This document shows positions 1-9,766 of a stretch of 64,000 nucleotides of DNA, piece by piece. A model generated the notes under the pieces. It searched no databases. It worked only from the letters and a program-made list of their open reading frames with translations, and was not told the origin of the DNA. Both the position numbers and the translations under genes were made by a program. The number at the start of each line of letters is the position of its first letter. Positions within the stretch are counted from its first letter, which is position 1. The DNA is from Candidatus Sulfurimonas marisnigri. GTDB lineage: Bacteria > Campylobacterota > Campylobacteria > Campylobacterales > Sulfurimonadaceae. The stretch is from NCBI RefSeq assembly GCF_015265475.1, contig NZ_CP054493.1:2294001-2358000 (forward strand), in the 5' to 3' direction.

Positions 1-68
1 AGCAATACTGTCGCAATCAACATACCTGTTATACCATCCAGAGCAAATACACTTCTATTCTCATTCAT
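1..68 (-). CDS. DUF4006 family protein (partial, 3' part off window)
   Basis: The reading frame starts at ATG 68 and runs off the left edge after 22 codons. It begins MNENRSVFALDGITGML and then turns hydrophobic. An AAGGAG ribosome site at 75-80 overlaps the ccoP stop. A short DUF4006 membrane protein follows ccoP in Campylobacterota cbb3 oxidase operons, and this N-terminus matches my memory of that family. Its function is not established; a role in oxidase assembly is inferred from position only. Confidence 0.65.
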   Translation of the reverse strand, partial: MNENRSVFALDGITGMLIATVL

Positions 69-78
69 ACCTGACTCC

Positions 79-1008
79 TTATTTATTCAAGCTGCTGATA
101 TACGCACCAACAGCCTCTTTTTGTTTAGCATTAAGTCTATCGAACTTAGGCATTTCACCTATGGCACCTTTTTTACCATGAAGCAGAACATCCACAACAA
201 GCCTAGTTGTAAATGTTGCAATGCTTGGAGCAACGTATTGTATGCCTTTACCATCAGTACCGTGACACATGGCACAAGTTCCTGCAAATATATCAGCACC
301 CTCTCCGCTCATACCGTTTGCAACATAAAAAGAGACCATATTGATTTCCGCATCTGTAATTAGAGCACCACTGTTGCTATTGAAAAGACCATTACGATCT
401 GGCATCGGAATTGACTGTTTAGGGTCTAGTAAATAGTTGTCAGAACCATTTTCTATTGCATATTTCACTGAGTCTACATTAATTCTTTTATTAAGGTTAG
501 CCGCTTTTCCATCAATACCATCAGCACTGATACCATGGCATACTTTACACTCAGCCAAATATACAGATTCACCCATCTCTACTAATCTAGCACCGGTAAT
601 ATCAGCGTATTTTGCTTCAAATTTAGCATTGTGAGCGGCTGTATCTTCATTATACTCACCAATTTGTGAATATGCATTTACAGGATAACCAATGGTCATA
701 TACCACATTCCCCAAACCATAAGTATTAAGAACATAACAGCCCAACCCATAGGCAACTCATTTAAGTATTCACCGATACCATCCCAACTCTCTTCAACCA
801 ACTGCCCATTCGCAGTGTCTGTTTGCATCTGACGAACATACTTGATTACAACAAAAACTGTAATTATTACTAGTGCTATTGCACCGGTAACTGCAAGCAT
901 ATTGACGATATCACCATTTAAACCACCCTCTGAACCACCTATTGACAAGTAAGTCAATAGTATCATCACAGCAGCAAAGATAATCCCCCCAAGATAAAGC
1001 TTATTCAT
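79..1008 (-). CDS. ccoP: cbb3-type cytochrome c oxidase subunit III, CcoP (diheme cytochrome c)
   Basis: This 309-residue diheme c-type subunit passes electrons to the CcoN/CcoO core of the high-affinity oxygen reductase. There are two N-terminal membrane segments (about 5-22 and 36-57) and a third near 88-106, then two cytochrome c domains. The heme motifs are C154-x-x-C157-H158 and C245-x-x-C248-H249. The start overlaps the ccoQ end by 4 nt, so translation is probably coupled. The length and three hydrophobic segments are typical of epsilonproteobacterial CcoP. Confidence 0.95.
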   Translation of the reverse strand: MNKLYLGGIIFAAVMILLTYLSIGGSEGGLNGDIVNMLAVTGAIALVIITVFVVIKYVRQMQTDTANGQLVEESWDGIGEYLNELPMGWAVMFLILMVWGMWYMTIGYPVNAYSQIGEYNEDTAAHNAKFEAKYADITGARLVEMGESVYLAECKVCHGISADGIDGKAANLNKRINVDSVKYAIENGSDNYLLDPKQSIPMPDRNGLFNSNSGALITDAEINMVSFYVANGMSGEGADIFAGTCAMCHGTDGKGIQYVAPSIATFTTRLVVDVLLHGKKGAIGEMPKFDRLNAKQKEAVGAYISSLNK

Positions 1009-1244
1009 ATATCTCTCCTATTTCTCTTTATTCTACCCTCAAGGGGCACCTCGTCATCAGACATAGGTGACACCGGAGTATCATCTATATCATCTTTGAG
1101 TGCCATATTGCTAAAACTCTCATAGTCTATTCCATCTGCATCTTTTCTTTTTGTATATAAATGATATATATATGCATAAAGACCTATAACCAAAATAGTT
1201 ATTAGAGCAAAATATCCATAAGCTTGAAGTTGTGCAATATCCAC
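1005..1244 (-). CDS. ccoQ: cbb3-type cytochrome c oxidase subunit CcoQ
   Basis: A 79-residue protein with one membrane segment (about 9-29) followed by a charged, acidic cytoplasmic tail. It lies between ccoO and ccoP, which is the classical ccoNOQP order. CcoQ is a small accessory subunit that stabilises the CcoP association. Its sequence is poorly conserved, so the call rests on size, topology and operon position. The gene follows ccoO by 13 nt and overlaps ccoP by 4 nt. Confidence 0.85.
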   Translation of the reverse strand: MDIAQLQAYGYFALITILVIGLYAYIYHLYTKRKDADGIDYESFSNMALKDDIDDTPVSPMSDDEVPLEGRIKRNRRDI

Positions 1245-1257
1245 TACAAACCCCTAC

Positions 1258-1950
1258 TTATTGAAGACTATTCATGTAAGCAATAAGAGCAACTATTTCA
1301 GGAATATCTCCGTTAGCTACTGCATCTTTTACATCTTGATCTTTCATATCCGCCGCTATTACTTTTGCTTCAGCCAGAGCTAAAGCGTTTGCATCGGCAA
1401 CACTACTTCCCATTTTAACAACTTTTTTAGAGCCATCTTTCATAGGAACTTCTTTGTTATACGGAACTGAGAAGAATTGTGCAACAGTTAGTTGCTCTGC
1501 ATAAGCAGTATCTATATCAGTCTTATTTGTAAACATCCATTTATAAGCGGGCATAATAGAGCCTGGAACCACAGAAGCTGGATCTTTCATATGATTTTCA
1601 TGCCAGTCAGTAGTTCTATAATTACCTACGCGCATTAAATCTGGACCAGTTCTTTTTGAACCCCAAAGAAAAGGACGATCATAAGCATACTCACCACTTA
1701 ATGAATAATGTCCATAACGGTCAGTCTCTGACTTAAACGGACGAACAAGCTGTGAGTGACATGCATTACAACTGTTTTTAATATAAACATGACGGCCCGC
1801 TAACTCTAATGTAGAGTATGGAGCTGTACCGATTACAGGACGAGATGCTTGAGCAAAATTTGGTAATATTTCTACTAAACCAGCAAAAGCAATTACTACG
1901 AATACACCTACCGCAAAAAAGAACGGATGTTTTTCTAACCAATGAAACAT
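1258..1950 (-). CDS. ccoO: cbb3-type cytochrome c oxidase subunit II, CcoO (monoheme cytochrome c)
   Basis: A 230-residue membrane-anchored cytochrome c. One hydrophobic anchor lies at about 10-30, and the heme c motif is C61-x-x-C64-H65, in the conserved context CNACHSQLVRPF. A likely distal methionine ligand lies in the GSIMPAYKW segment. It passes electrons from CcoP to the heme b of CcoN. The gene is 17 nt after ccoN in the same operon. Confidence 0.96.
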   Translation of the reverse strand: MFHWLEKHPFFFAVGVFVVIAFAGLVEILPNFAQASRPVIGTAPYSTLELAGRHVYIKNSCNACHSQLVRPFKSETDRYGHYSLSGEYAYDRPFLWGSKRTGPDLMRVGNYRTTDWHENHMKDPASVVPGSIMPAYKWMFTNKTDIDTAYAEQLTVAQFFSVPYNKEVPMKDGSKKVVKMGSSVADANALALAEAKVIAADMKDQDVKDAVANGDIPEIVALIAYMNSLQ

Positions 1951-1967
1951 ATTATTATCCTTATCTT

Positions 1968-3461
1968 TTATGCGCCCATAGGCGATGCGTTTTGAAGCTC
2001 AGACTCTTCAACTCTGCGAGAAGACATAGTTTTATACATGTTATAAGCAAACATCAAGAAACCAATAAGATACAATAAACCACCCACGCCACGTATAGCA
2101 TAGTAAGGATGAAGAACAGTTACTGTATCAATGAAAGAGTAAGCTAAGTTACCAAATTCATCGTGAGCACGCCACATCATACCTTGAGTAATACCTGCAA
2201 TCCACATAGAGGTGAAGTATAAAACAACGCCTAATGTTTGAATCCAGAACTGTGCCGCCATAAGAGATTTAGAGTAAATCTCTCTTTTAAACACACGTGG
2301 AGCCATATGAAAGAGTGCAGCCATAATCATAAAGCCGACCCATCCAAGAACACCATCATGCACGTGACCAACAATCCAGTCGGTAAAGTGTGCAATCGCG
2401 TTAACTGATTTTATTGCTTGAATCGGACCTTCTAATGTTGAGAACATATAAAAAGTAGAACCTAGAATCATAAACTTAATAAGAGGAGATGCTGCAACTT
2501 GTTGCCACTCACCCTTCATCGTAAGAAGCATATTAATTGCTGAACCCCATGATGGTAAGATTAAGATAACAGAGAAAATTGAACCCATTGTCTGTACCCA
2601 GTCTGGAACCGTTGAATATAGAAGGTGATGACCGCCAGCCCATAAATAAACAAACATTAAGCCCCAAAAAGAGAGCAAAGATAACTTATATGAATAAATC
2701 GCTTGACCGGACTCTTTTGGTAAAAAGTAGTAAATCATGGCAACAATAGGAACTGTAAAACCAAAGGCAACAGCATTGTGCCCATACCACCACTGTACAA
2801 GTGCATCATTAGTACCCGCATACATAGAAACAGAATGGTACCAAGCGCCAATTCCACTTTCACCAGCTGCAGATGTACCTAAAATTGTAGGTATCTCCAT
2901 ATTGTTAAATAGATAAAGCATAGCTATACCTAGGAATGTAGCAATGTAGTACCAAATAGATATATATAGTGACTTCTCACGGCGCATACCGATAAGACCA
3001 AACATGCTTAAACCGAATACGACCCATACTATGACTACTGCAATATCAATTGGCCACTCAAATTCAGCATACTCTTTTGAAGTAGTAACACCTGCTAATA
3101 GTGATATAACAACAGAAGCAACTACTGCTAAATAGAGCCAAAAATGTAATTTACCCAAAAGCATTAATACTCTAGACTCTGCCATTGATACTTTTAACAC
3201 ACGCTGACCAACATAATACCAAGTAGCAAAAATACCACTAAGTGTAAAACCAAAAATTACCGCATCTGTGTGCAGTGGACGAAGACGACTAAAATTAGTG
3301 TATTCAGCTAAACCATCTCCCAGGAATAAATTAAGCCCAGGATAAGCAAGTTGAAAAGCTAAAATAACACCTACTAACATGCCAACAATTCCTAATATAA
3401 CTGTTGTAAACATGAACATCTTAGCAACTGTATAGTCGTACTCTAGTGGACGATTCTCCAT
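1968..3461 (-). CDS. ccoN: cbb3-type cytochrome c oxidase subunit I, CcoN
   Basis: This 497-residue catalytic subunit is a heme-copper oxidase with about 12 membrane helices. Visible landmarks are RPLHTD (low-spin heme region), WWYGHNAVAF (CuB/Tyr helix), YLWAGGHHLLYS (the CuB His pair) and GHVHDGVLGW (heme-ligand His). It reduces O2 to water at low oxygen and pumps protons. It is the first gene of the operon and has a strong AAGGAGG ribosome site just upstream of the ATG. Confidence 0.97.
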   Translation of the reverse strand: MENRPLEYDYTVAKMFMFTTVILGIVGMLVGVILAFQLAYPGLNLFLGDGLAEYTNFSRLRPLHTDAVIFGFTLSGIFATWYYVGQRVLKVSMAESRVLMLLGKLHFWLYLAVVASVVISLLAGVTTSKEYAEFEWPIDIAVVIVWVVFGLSMFGLIGMRREKSLYISIWYYIATFLGIAMLYLFNNMEIPTILGTSAAGESGIGAWYHSVSMYAGTNDALVQWWYGHNAVAFGFTVPIVAMIYYFLPKESGQAIYSYKLSLLSFWGLMFVYLWAGGHHLLYSTVPDWVQTMGSIFSVILILPSWGSAINMLLTMKGEWQQVAASPLIKFMILGSTFYMFSTLEGPIQAIKSVNAIAHFTDWIVGHVHDGVLGWVGFMIMAALFHMAPRVFKREIYSKSLMAAQFWIQTLGVVLYFTSMWIAGITQGMMWRAHDEFGNLAYSFIDTVTVLHPYYAIRGVGGLLYLIGFLMFAYNMYKTMSSRRVEESELQNASPMGA

Positions 3462-3502
3462 ATATAGCCTCCTTATAGATTCAAAGCAATTAAATTTAAC
3501 TA

Positions 3503-3508
3503 ATTATC
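3503..3508 (-). promoter_or_regulatory. Candidate -10 element of the ccoNOQP operon
   Basis: On the minus strand a TATGATAAT stretch (GATAAT at 3508-3503) follows a T-rich run, about 42 nt upstream of the ccoN ATG. Campylobacterota sigma-70 promoters usually have a clear -10 and T-rich upstream DNA without a strong -35. The 216-nt gap to carA holds no other feature that I see; I found no convincing FNR-type palindrome. Confidence 0.3.
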
Positions 3509-3677
3509 ATAAAATTAGCAAATCAATTAACATTAGCATATTATCAGTATAAATGTTTAAGTAATCTTAAATTATGACAAATTTATGACAAATTTGAAAA
3601 TTTTATTAATTATTTATCTAATTCTGATGCTTAAGTAATAAAAAAATGTTGATTAAGGGATTTTTAGGGGGAGAGCT

Positions 3678-4808
3678 TTATCTTTTTATTAAAGATAAAA
3701 ACTCATTGAAGATGTATCTACTCTCTTTTGGACCAGGGCTTGACTCTGGATGATGTTGAACAGAAAATATTGGAGAGTCATTATATCTCAGACCCTCTAT
3801 TGTATTATCAAAAAGATTTGTATGGGTAACTTTTGCAACTTCAATTATATTGTCAGGAACATTATAGTTATGGTTTTGTGCTGTTATCTCCACCAAACCT
3901 GTTTTCTCGTTTTTTACAGGATGGTTCCCACCATGGTGACCAAATTTTAGCTTGAAAGTATCATAACCATGAGAGATAGAGAGCAATTGATGCCCAAGAC
4001 AGATTCCAAATATAGGAATTTTTGCAGCTATAAGTTTTTTTATCTGCTCTTGCTCTTTTTTAAGCACCAAAGGGTCACCAGGACCATTGGATAAAAACAC
4101 ACCATCTATTTCTTTAGCGTTGTATCTGCCTATAAGATTATCGGCTGAGAAATCATTTGGGATTACTTCTACACCAATTCCGGCACTTACAATCTCGTTT
4201 AATATGTTTGTTTTAACACCAAAGTCAATTGCAACTATATTTGCTTGAACTTCGGGAGCCTTATCAAAATCAAAACCAATTTTTTCTGCATAGGTTGACT
4301 GAGTATGCTTGTAAGCCTCTTTCGTGCTAACTATATCTATATAATTAATATCTTCGATACGAGGAGAGTTTTGCAAAATCTTTTTTAACTCTTCTTTGTT
4401 ACTGATCTCTGTAGAAGCTACCATCATCATAGCGCCTTCAGCTCTTAACATTTTAGTTAAGTACCTCGTATCAATATCACAAATACCCATCACATTATGC
4501 TCTTTTAAAAATGCGTCCAAAGAGTCTTTTGCTCGAAAGTTAGAATACCTTTTTTGATATTTTCTAACTATCATACCCTTAGCATGAGCGCCTTTGCTCT
4601 CCATGTCTTGAGCATTTACTCCGACATTTCCAATTTCTGGCGTAGTAAAAGTTACAAACTGTCCCGCATAAGATGGATCAGACATAATCTCTTGATATCC
4701 GCTCATCGATGTGTTAAAAACTATTTCACCGACTATAGTATCTTCTGCACCAAAACTGTTTGCCTCTAAGAAAATTCCGTTCTCAAGATATAAAAAGACC
4801 TTATTCAT
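3678..4808 (-). CDS. carA: Carbamoyl-phosphate synthase small subunit (glutaminase)
   Basis: This 376-residue glutaminase subunit supplies ammonia to CarB for carbamoyl phosphate (arginine and pyrimidine synthesis). The N-terminal CPSase small-chain domain (YLENGIFLEA...) is followed by a class I glutamine amidotransferase domain with GICLGHQLL (nucleophile Cys) and VQHHPE (His-Glu). The ATG at 4808 is chosen because AAGGAGAGG lies just upstream and the protein then begins MNKVFLYLENG, as in the family. A longer in-frame start adds 16 non-conserved residues. Confidence 0.97.
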   Translation of the reverse strand: MNKVFLYLENGIFLEANSFGAEDTIVGEIVFNTSMSGYQEIMSDPSYAGQFVTFTTPEIGNVGVNAQDMESKGAHAKGMIVRKYQKRYSNFRAKDSLDAFLKEHNVMGICDIDTRYLTKMLRAEGAMMMVASTEISNKEELKKILQNSPRIEDINYIDIVSTKEAYKHTQSTYAEKIGFDFDKAPEVQANIVAIDFGVKTNILNEIVSAGIGVEVIPNDFSADNLIGRYNAKEIDGVFLSNGPGDPLVLKKEQEQIKKLIAAKIPIFGICLGHQLLSISHGYDTFKLKFGHHGGNHPVKNEKTGLVEITAQNHNYNVPDNIIEVAKVTHTNLFDNTIEGLRYNDSPIFSVQHHPESSPGPKESRYIFNEFLSLIKR

Positions 4809-4893
4809 AAACCTCTCCTTTTTTTGAAAAGTAATTTCCAAAAAAATTCCCCTCACTAAAGCTTTGCCCTTGGCAAGAAAAATTCATACTCAT
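4801..4893 (-). CDS. Possible 30-codon leader ORF between DUF507 gene and carA
   Basis: An ATG overlaps the DUF507 stop (TAATG). The frame runs 30 codons across the whole gap and stops 8 nt inside carA. A GGAG lies a few bases before the ATG. The DNA also contains a small hairpin (TTGCC-AAG-GGCAA). No homologue is recognised. It could be a chance frame in AT-rich DNA, or a coupling/leader peptide for carA. Confidence 0.25.
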   Translation of the reverse strand: MSMNFSCQGQSFSEGNFFGNYFSKKGEVYE

Positions 4894-5444
4894 TACTCCA
4901 TACCTCTTTTTGTTAATTCCTCACGATAAAGTTTTTCATATAGAATGTCAAACTCGTCTGTACCAGGAATATATCTTTTTTTATAAGTTTTAATTTTATC
5001 CATAATAGCAGTATCTAACTCAGAAGCTTCTGCTATAAAAGAAGTGATTGAATTATAAATAATATTTTTTATACGATTTTCTGTTACTTCAAAGTGAATT
5101 AAATCTTCTTCATAAAGTTCATCTAAAATTTTATGAGAAAGGTCTGAATAACGCTCTTCATAGTTCAAGATAATTCCAAATTCTGGTGCGAGTTTTTTCT
5201 TTATCATAAAGAAAAGTTGTCTCTCATCAACAAGGTTAAACTCTATCTCTTCTTCATTATCTTCACAAATCTCGTCAACTTTGTCTTCTAGTGCCATCTC
5301 TTGATTTACATTGTGAATCAATACTTTTTCAGCTTCTTTAGCAACAAAGTCAAGACCTTTTGTCATCGTAACAACACCACTTTTATTTAGATCAATTGCG
5401 ATTTTACTAGATATGTGAGGTATAGTTTTTAGTGATATTTTCAT
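4893..5444 (-). CDS. DUF507 family protein
   Basis: A 183-residue acidic, helix-rich protein. It begins MKISLKTIPHISSKIAIDL, and this N-terminus together with its place upstream of carA is typical of DUF507 proteins in Campylobacterota. Function is unknown to me. The ATG at 5444 is preferred over the adjacent TTG; an AAGGTC ribosome site precedes it. An acidic stretch (EDNEEEIEF) lies near residues 60-70, and the C-terminus is charged. Confidence 0.8.
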   Translation of the reverse strand: MKISLKTIPHISSKIAIDLNKSGVVTMTKGLDFVAKEAEKVLIHNVNQEMALEDKVDEICEDNEEEIEFNLVDERQLFFMIKKKLAPEFGIILNYEERYSDLSHKILDELYEEDLIHFEVTENRIKNIIYNSITSFIAEASELDTAIMDKIKTYKKRYIPGTDEFDILYEKLYREELTKRGME

Positions 5445-5529
5445 CAATAGACCTTGCTTGTATAAAATAATTTTTGTATTCTACACTAAGTAAGGTAAAA
5501 ATATGATTAGAGAAAAATTATTACTACTG

Positions 5530-7380
5530 TTATTTCTTGTAAGAAAATAAATATTTCTCGAACTCTTCTTTCTCTACTGGTTTTGAGAAGTAATAACCTT
5601 GCAGTATGTCACACTGCTCATTTATTAAAAAATCTTTTTGAAATGCATTTTCAACACCCTCTGCAACAATTTTCAAACCAAGGCTTTTTGCAATATTTAG
5701 TATAGTTTTTACCATATTAGAATCTTGGTTTATACCATCTATCTCAAAAATAAATGACTTATCAATTTTAAGTTCATCTATTGGAAGTTGACGTAAATAG
5801 CTTAGCGATGAGTAGCCTGTTCCAAAATCATCCATTGAAAAACGGAAACCACACTGCTTAATAGTGTTAATAATTTTTATTAATCTATCTAAATCTTCAG
5901 CAGCACTTGTCTCTGTTATCTCAAATATAATTTTTGATCTTAAATTAGTATCTAAGTACTTTTCGCATAATTTTGAGACATTTCCTAAAAAACTTGTATC
6001 AAACAGTTGTCTCATGCTAATATTTATAGAAAATTGTTCTAGAGTAATTCCTTTTTCATCCCATTCTCTTAATGTTTTAAAAGACTCTTCTAATATAAAG
6101 TATCCAAGTTCTATGATAAATCCACTCTTTTCAGCAATTTCTATAAACTCATTAGGTCCTATGTTTCCTAACTTTTCATTACTCCAACGGGCGAGAACTT
6201 CACAACCTATCACTTCATTATTTAAATTTATTTGCGGTTGATATCTGAGCGTTATTTCATTGTTTTGTATAGTAAAATGAAGTGCACATTCTACCTCTAA
6301 CTTACGCTCAACTCTAATGGATAATTCATTATTGAACAGTATCACTCCATCTCTACCTTGCGATTTTGCTTCGTACATGGCAATATCAGCCTCTTTCATA
6401 AATCTGCTGGCTTTTATTTGTGAGTTATCAATAATACTAACCCCTATACTTGCACTAATGTATAGATGATGTTCATCAATAATATATGTTTTCTTAATTT
6501 CTTCAAGTAGTTCTTCCGCAAATGAAACTGCTTTTTCCTGGCACTCATCTTTATCTTTGTATGCACTACTTAAAATACAAAATTCATCTCCACCAAGTCT
6601 TGATACACTACACTTATGTTTTTTTGATAATTTACTCATTCTATCTGCTACTTCACAAAGTAATATATCTCCAATATCGTGCCCTAACGTATCATTTATA
6701 GTTTTAAAGTAATCCAAGTCTATAAGTAGTAAATAAACGAAATTATTCTCTCTTTTTTGAATTTTGATAACATCTTCCAAAAGATTAACAAAATAGTGTC
6801 TATTTCCTAATTTAGTTAAATAATCATGAAATGCTTGAAATTGGCTCTTTTGTAGATAGTTATAAGTATTTCTAGATGCATACAGTAATACCCAGCCAAG
6901 AATTATCGATAAAAGTGCTATAAAGTAACTATATGGCTCCCCTACTAATATTAAATAAATAGTTATAGGCAACATTGAGGTACCTAAAACAAAAAGGGAT
7001 AGTTTTTTTTCTGAAACAAGAATAGTTGCTGAGACAACCGAAACACCAAGTTGCGTAGTAATAGCAATGTAGTGTAGTTCTACTATATCATGAGATACAT
7101 AAACAAAAAACATTATTGTCCACACTGAAAAATATATAAATAAAAAATATTTTAACGTTTTTAGCCATCTCTCTTTTTCTTCAATAGTGTAGTTATTAAT
7201 AGAGTATGCCCTGTGCAGTCTATACCCCCAAAAAGAGATTAGCAAAAGTAGTAAGTACCAAGATATTTCAATAAAGTAAGAAGAATATAGATAACCAAAA
7301 AATATATATGTAAGACCGGTTCCAGAAAACAATACAATTAGGGTTGGAATCTGCCTGTGAATAAAGTTGTAAAAATTCAT
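5530..7380 (-). CDS. Membrane GGDEF/EAL cyclic-di-GMP turnover protein
   Basis: A 616-residue protein. About five to six hydrophobic segments fill residues 10-170, then a GGDEF domain (about 185-345) and an EAL domain (about 355-610). The GGDEF signature RLGGDEF is intact, but I see no RxxD inhibitory site upstream of it. The EAL motif reads EVL, while the other phosphodiesterase landmarks are present (FEITET, DDFGTGYSS, KIDKSF, VAEGVEN, QGYYFSKP). It may make, degrade or both make and degrade c-di-GMP. It is monocistronic next to motility genes. The substrate of the N-terminal sensor region is unknown. Confidence 0.92.
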   Translation of the reverse strand: MNFYNFIHRQIPTLIVLFSGTGLTYIFFGYLYSSYFIEISWYLLLLLISFWGYRLHRAYSINNYTIEEKERWLKTLKYFLFIYFSVWTIMFFVYVSHDIVELHYIAITTQLGVSVVSATILVSEKKLSLFVLGTSMLPITIYLILVGEPYSYFIALLSIILGWVLLYASRNTYNYLQKSQFQAFHDYLTKLGNRHYFVNLLEDVIKIQKRENNFVYLLLIDLDYFKTINDTLGHDIGDILLCEVADRMSKLSKKHKCSVSRLGGDEFCILSSAYKDKDECQEKAVSFAEELLEEIKKTYIIDEHHLYISASIGVSIIDNSQIKASRFMKEADIAMYEAKSQGRDGVILFNNELSIRVERKLEVECALHFTIQNNEITLRYQPQINLNNEVIGCEVLARWSNEKLGNIGPNEFIEIAEKSGFIIELGYFILEESFKTLREWDEKGITLEQFSINISMRQLFDTSFLGNVSKLCEKYLDTNLRSKIIFEITETSAAEDLDRLIKIINTIKQCGFRFSMDDFGTGYSSLSYLRQLPIDELKIDKSFIFEIDGINQDSNMVKTILNIAKSLGLKIVAEGVENAFQKDFLINEQCDILQGYYFSKPVEKEEFEKYLFSYKK

Positions 7381-7417
7381 ATTGTCTAAAATAATAAAGC
7401 CTTATTTAAAAGGAAAG

Positions 7418-7423
7418 ATTATA
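7418..7423 (-). promoter_or_regulatory. -10 element for the GGDEF/EAL gene
   Basis: A perfect TATAAT on the minus strand, about 38 nt before the ATG at 7380. It gives a short leader of about 30 nt. No clear -35 is seen, as is usual for this group. Confidence 0.45.
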
Positions 7424-7452
7424 TCGAAATAAAATTAATTGACCCCTCCGGA

Positions 7453-7470
7453 GAACTATAGAAATAGTTC
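7453..7470 (-). terminator. Hairpin overlapping the motE 3' end
   Basis: GAACTAT (7453-7459) and ATAGTTC (7464-7470) form a perfect 7-bp stem with a 4-nt loop just past the motE stop. Downstream on the minus strand lie a CTCCGGAG palindrome and an AT-rich tract, but no long U run. It is a plausible weak terminator for the fliJ-motE unit. Confidence 0.4.
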
Positions 7471-7472
7471 AA

Positions 7473-7982
7473 TTATTTTACTAAAAGTAGTGTAAGTTCT
7501 GAGGCTTTTTTTGAGTCCATCTTGGTTAAAATCTTTCCAACTGTTTTAGGCTTTAATGAACTAAGAATTGATGATGCTTCATTTGGATTCATTTCTGAGA
7601 GTATATTTGCAGCAGAAGCTGCTTTCATTTTTGCAAATGTCTGAGCAATTTTATCAGTCTTTATATTTTTTGTCTCTTTTAAAACTTCCTCGTTTATTTG
7701 AAGCATTTTTTTAATTGACTCTTCTTTAGATGAAATTTCTGTCAATTTTCTATCAACAACTTCCTCTTCTTGAGAAAGTTTTGTTTCTCTCTTTTTAAGT
7801 AGCTCTTCTGTAGCTGATTTAAGGGCGCTAAGTGCTTGCTTTTGCTCATCAATTCTCTCAAGCTCAATAAGAAGTTCACTTTTTCTTGCTTTAAAGATTT
7901 CTGTACACTCAAAAAGTTTATCACTTGTCTCAAGTGACATGATAGGTGATAGTGCTAGCATAAATAATAATATAATTTTCAA
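7473..7982 (-). CDS. MotE-like flagellar protein (PDP/MgtE-N domain)
   Basis: A 169-residue protein with an N-terminal signal-like hydrophobic stretch (1-16), a long coiled coil (about 30-110) and a C-terminal MgtE-N-like segment (MNPNEASSILSSLKPKTVGKIL). This architecture matches MotE, the periplasmic chaperone of the stator protein MotB described in Campylobacterota. It is 19 nt downstream of fliJ, a common pairing. The symbol is withheld because only the architecture is recognised. Confidence 0.8.
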   Translation of the reverse strand: MKIILLFMLALSPIMSLETSDKLFECTEIFKARKSELLIELERIDEQKQALSALKSATEELLKKRETKLSQEEEVVDRKLTEISSKEESIKKMLQINEEVLKETKNIKTDKIAQTFAKMKAASAANILSEMNPNEASSILSSLKPKTVGKILTKMDSKKASELTLLLVK

Positions 7983-8001
7983 TTTTCAGCCCTTAAATGT
8001 T

Positions 8002-8421
8002 TTATTTATTTTTTTGCCCATAAGTCATCAAGGCAATTTCATCTAAATCTTTTGCTTCTTGTATCTTTATTTTTTTTATCTCTTTTTCTATCTCTTGGAG
8101 CTCTAAATAATTAAACTTTTCATATTCTATAGTATCAAGCTTCAATTGTTCTTTTGCTTGAGAAACTTGGTTTTTTGCAAAACCAACCCACTCGCTGTTA
8201 TGTTGGATTATAACTCTTTGAGAATCTACAAGGGCTCTTGCTGCTAACATTTTACTCATTATCCCACTCTTAGGAGAGTCTAAACCCTCTAAAGAACTAT
8301 ATGAGGTTTCGAGTGCTGTAATGGCACTATTAAGGTCAGCATTCGCTTTTTGTACAACTTGCTCACTTTTTTGCATATTGTTTTTTTTTAGTTTTACTAA
8401 CGAACTAAAGCGAGTTTTCAC
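8002..8421 (-). CDS. fliJ: Flagellar export protein FliJ-like
   Basis: A 139-residue, almost entirely coiled-coil protein beginning KTRFSSLVKLKKNNMQKSE, typical of FliJ, the stalk-like component of the flagellar export ATPase complex. I choose GTG at 8421 because AGAAGG sits 6 nt upstream and FliJ proteins commonly begin (M)KT.F..L. An in-frame ATG at 8436 would add 5 residues, with the ribosome site inside the gene. It precedes motE. FliJ sequences are divergent, so the call rests on size, coiled coil and neighbour. Confidence 0.8.
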   Translation of the reverse strand: MKTRFSSLVKLKKNNMQKSEQVVQKANADLNSAITALETSYSSLEGLDSPKSGIMSKMLAARALVDSQRVIIQHNSEWVGFAKNQVSQAKEQLKLDTIEYEKFNYLELQEIEKEIKKIKIQEAKDLDEIALMTYGQKNK

Positions 8422-8440
8422 ATCATTCCTTCTCATAAAA

Positions 8441-8456
8441 TCTGAACAAGTTCAGA
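8441..8456 (-). promoter_or_regulatory. Hairpin just upstream of fliJ (attenuator-like)
   Basis: TCTGAAC-AA-GTTCAGA is a perfect 16-bp palindrome. On the minus strand it is followed by TTTTAT and then at once by the fliJ translation start. It may end purA transcripts or lower read-through into fliJ, or it may bind a dimeric regulator. Confidence 0.4.
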
Positions 8457-8503
8457 CTTTATTCAATCACTGAAGCTACGCGGTTAACGCGAGAAATTTA
8501 ATT

Positions 8504-9766
<1,263 letters not shown>

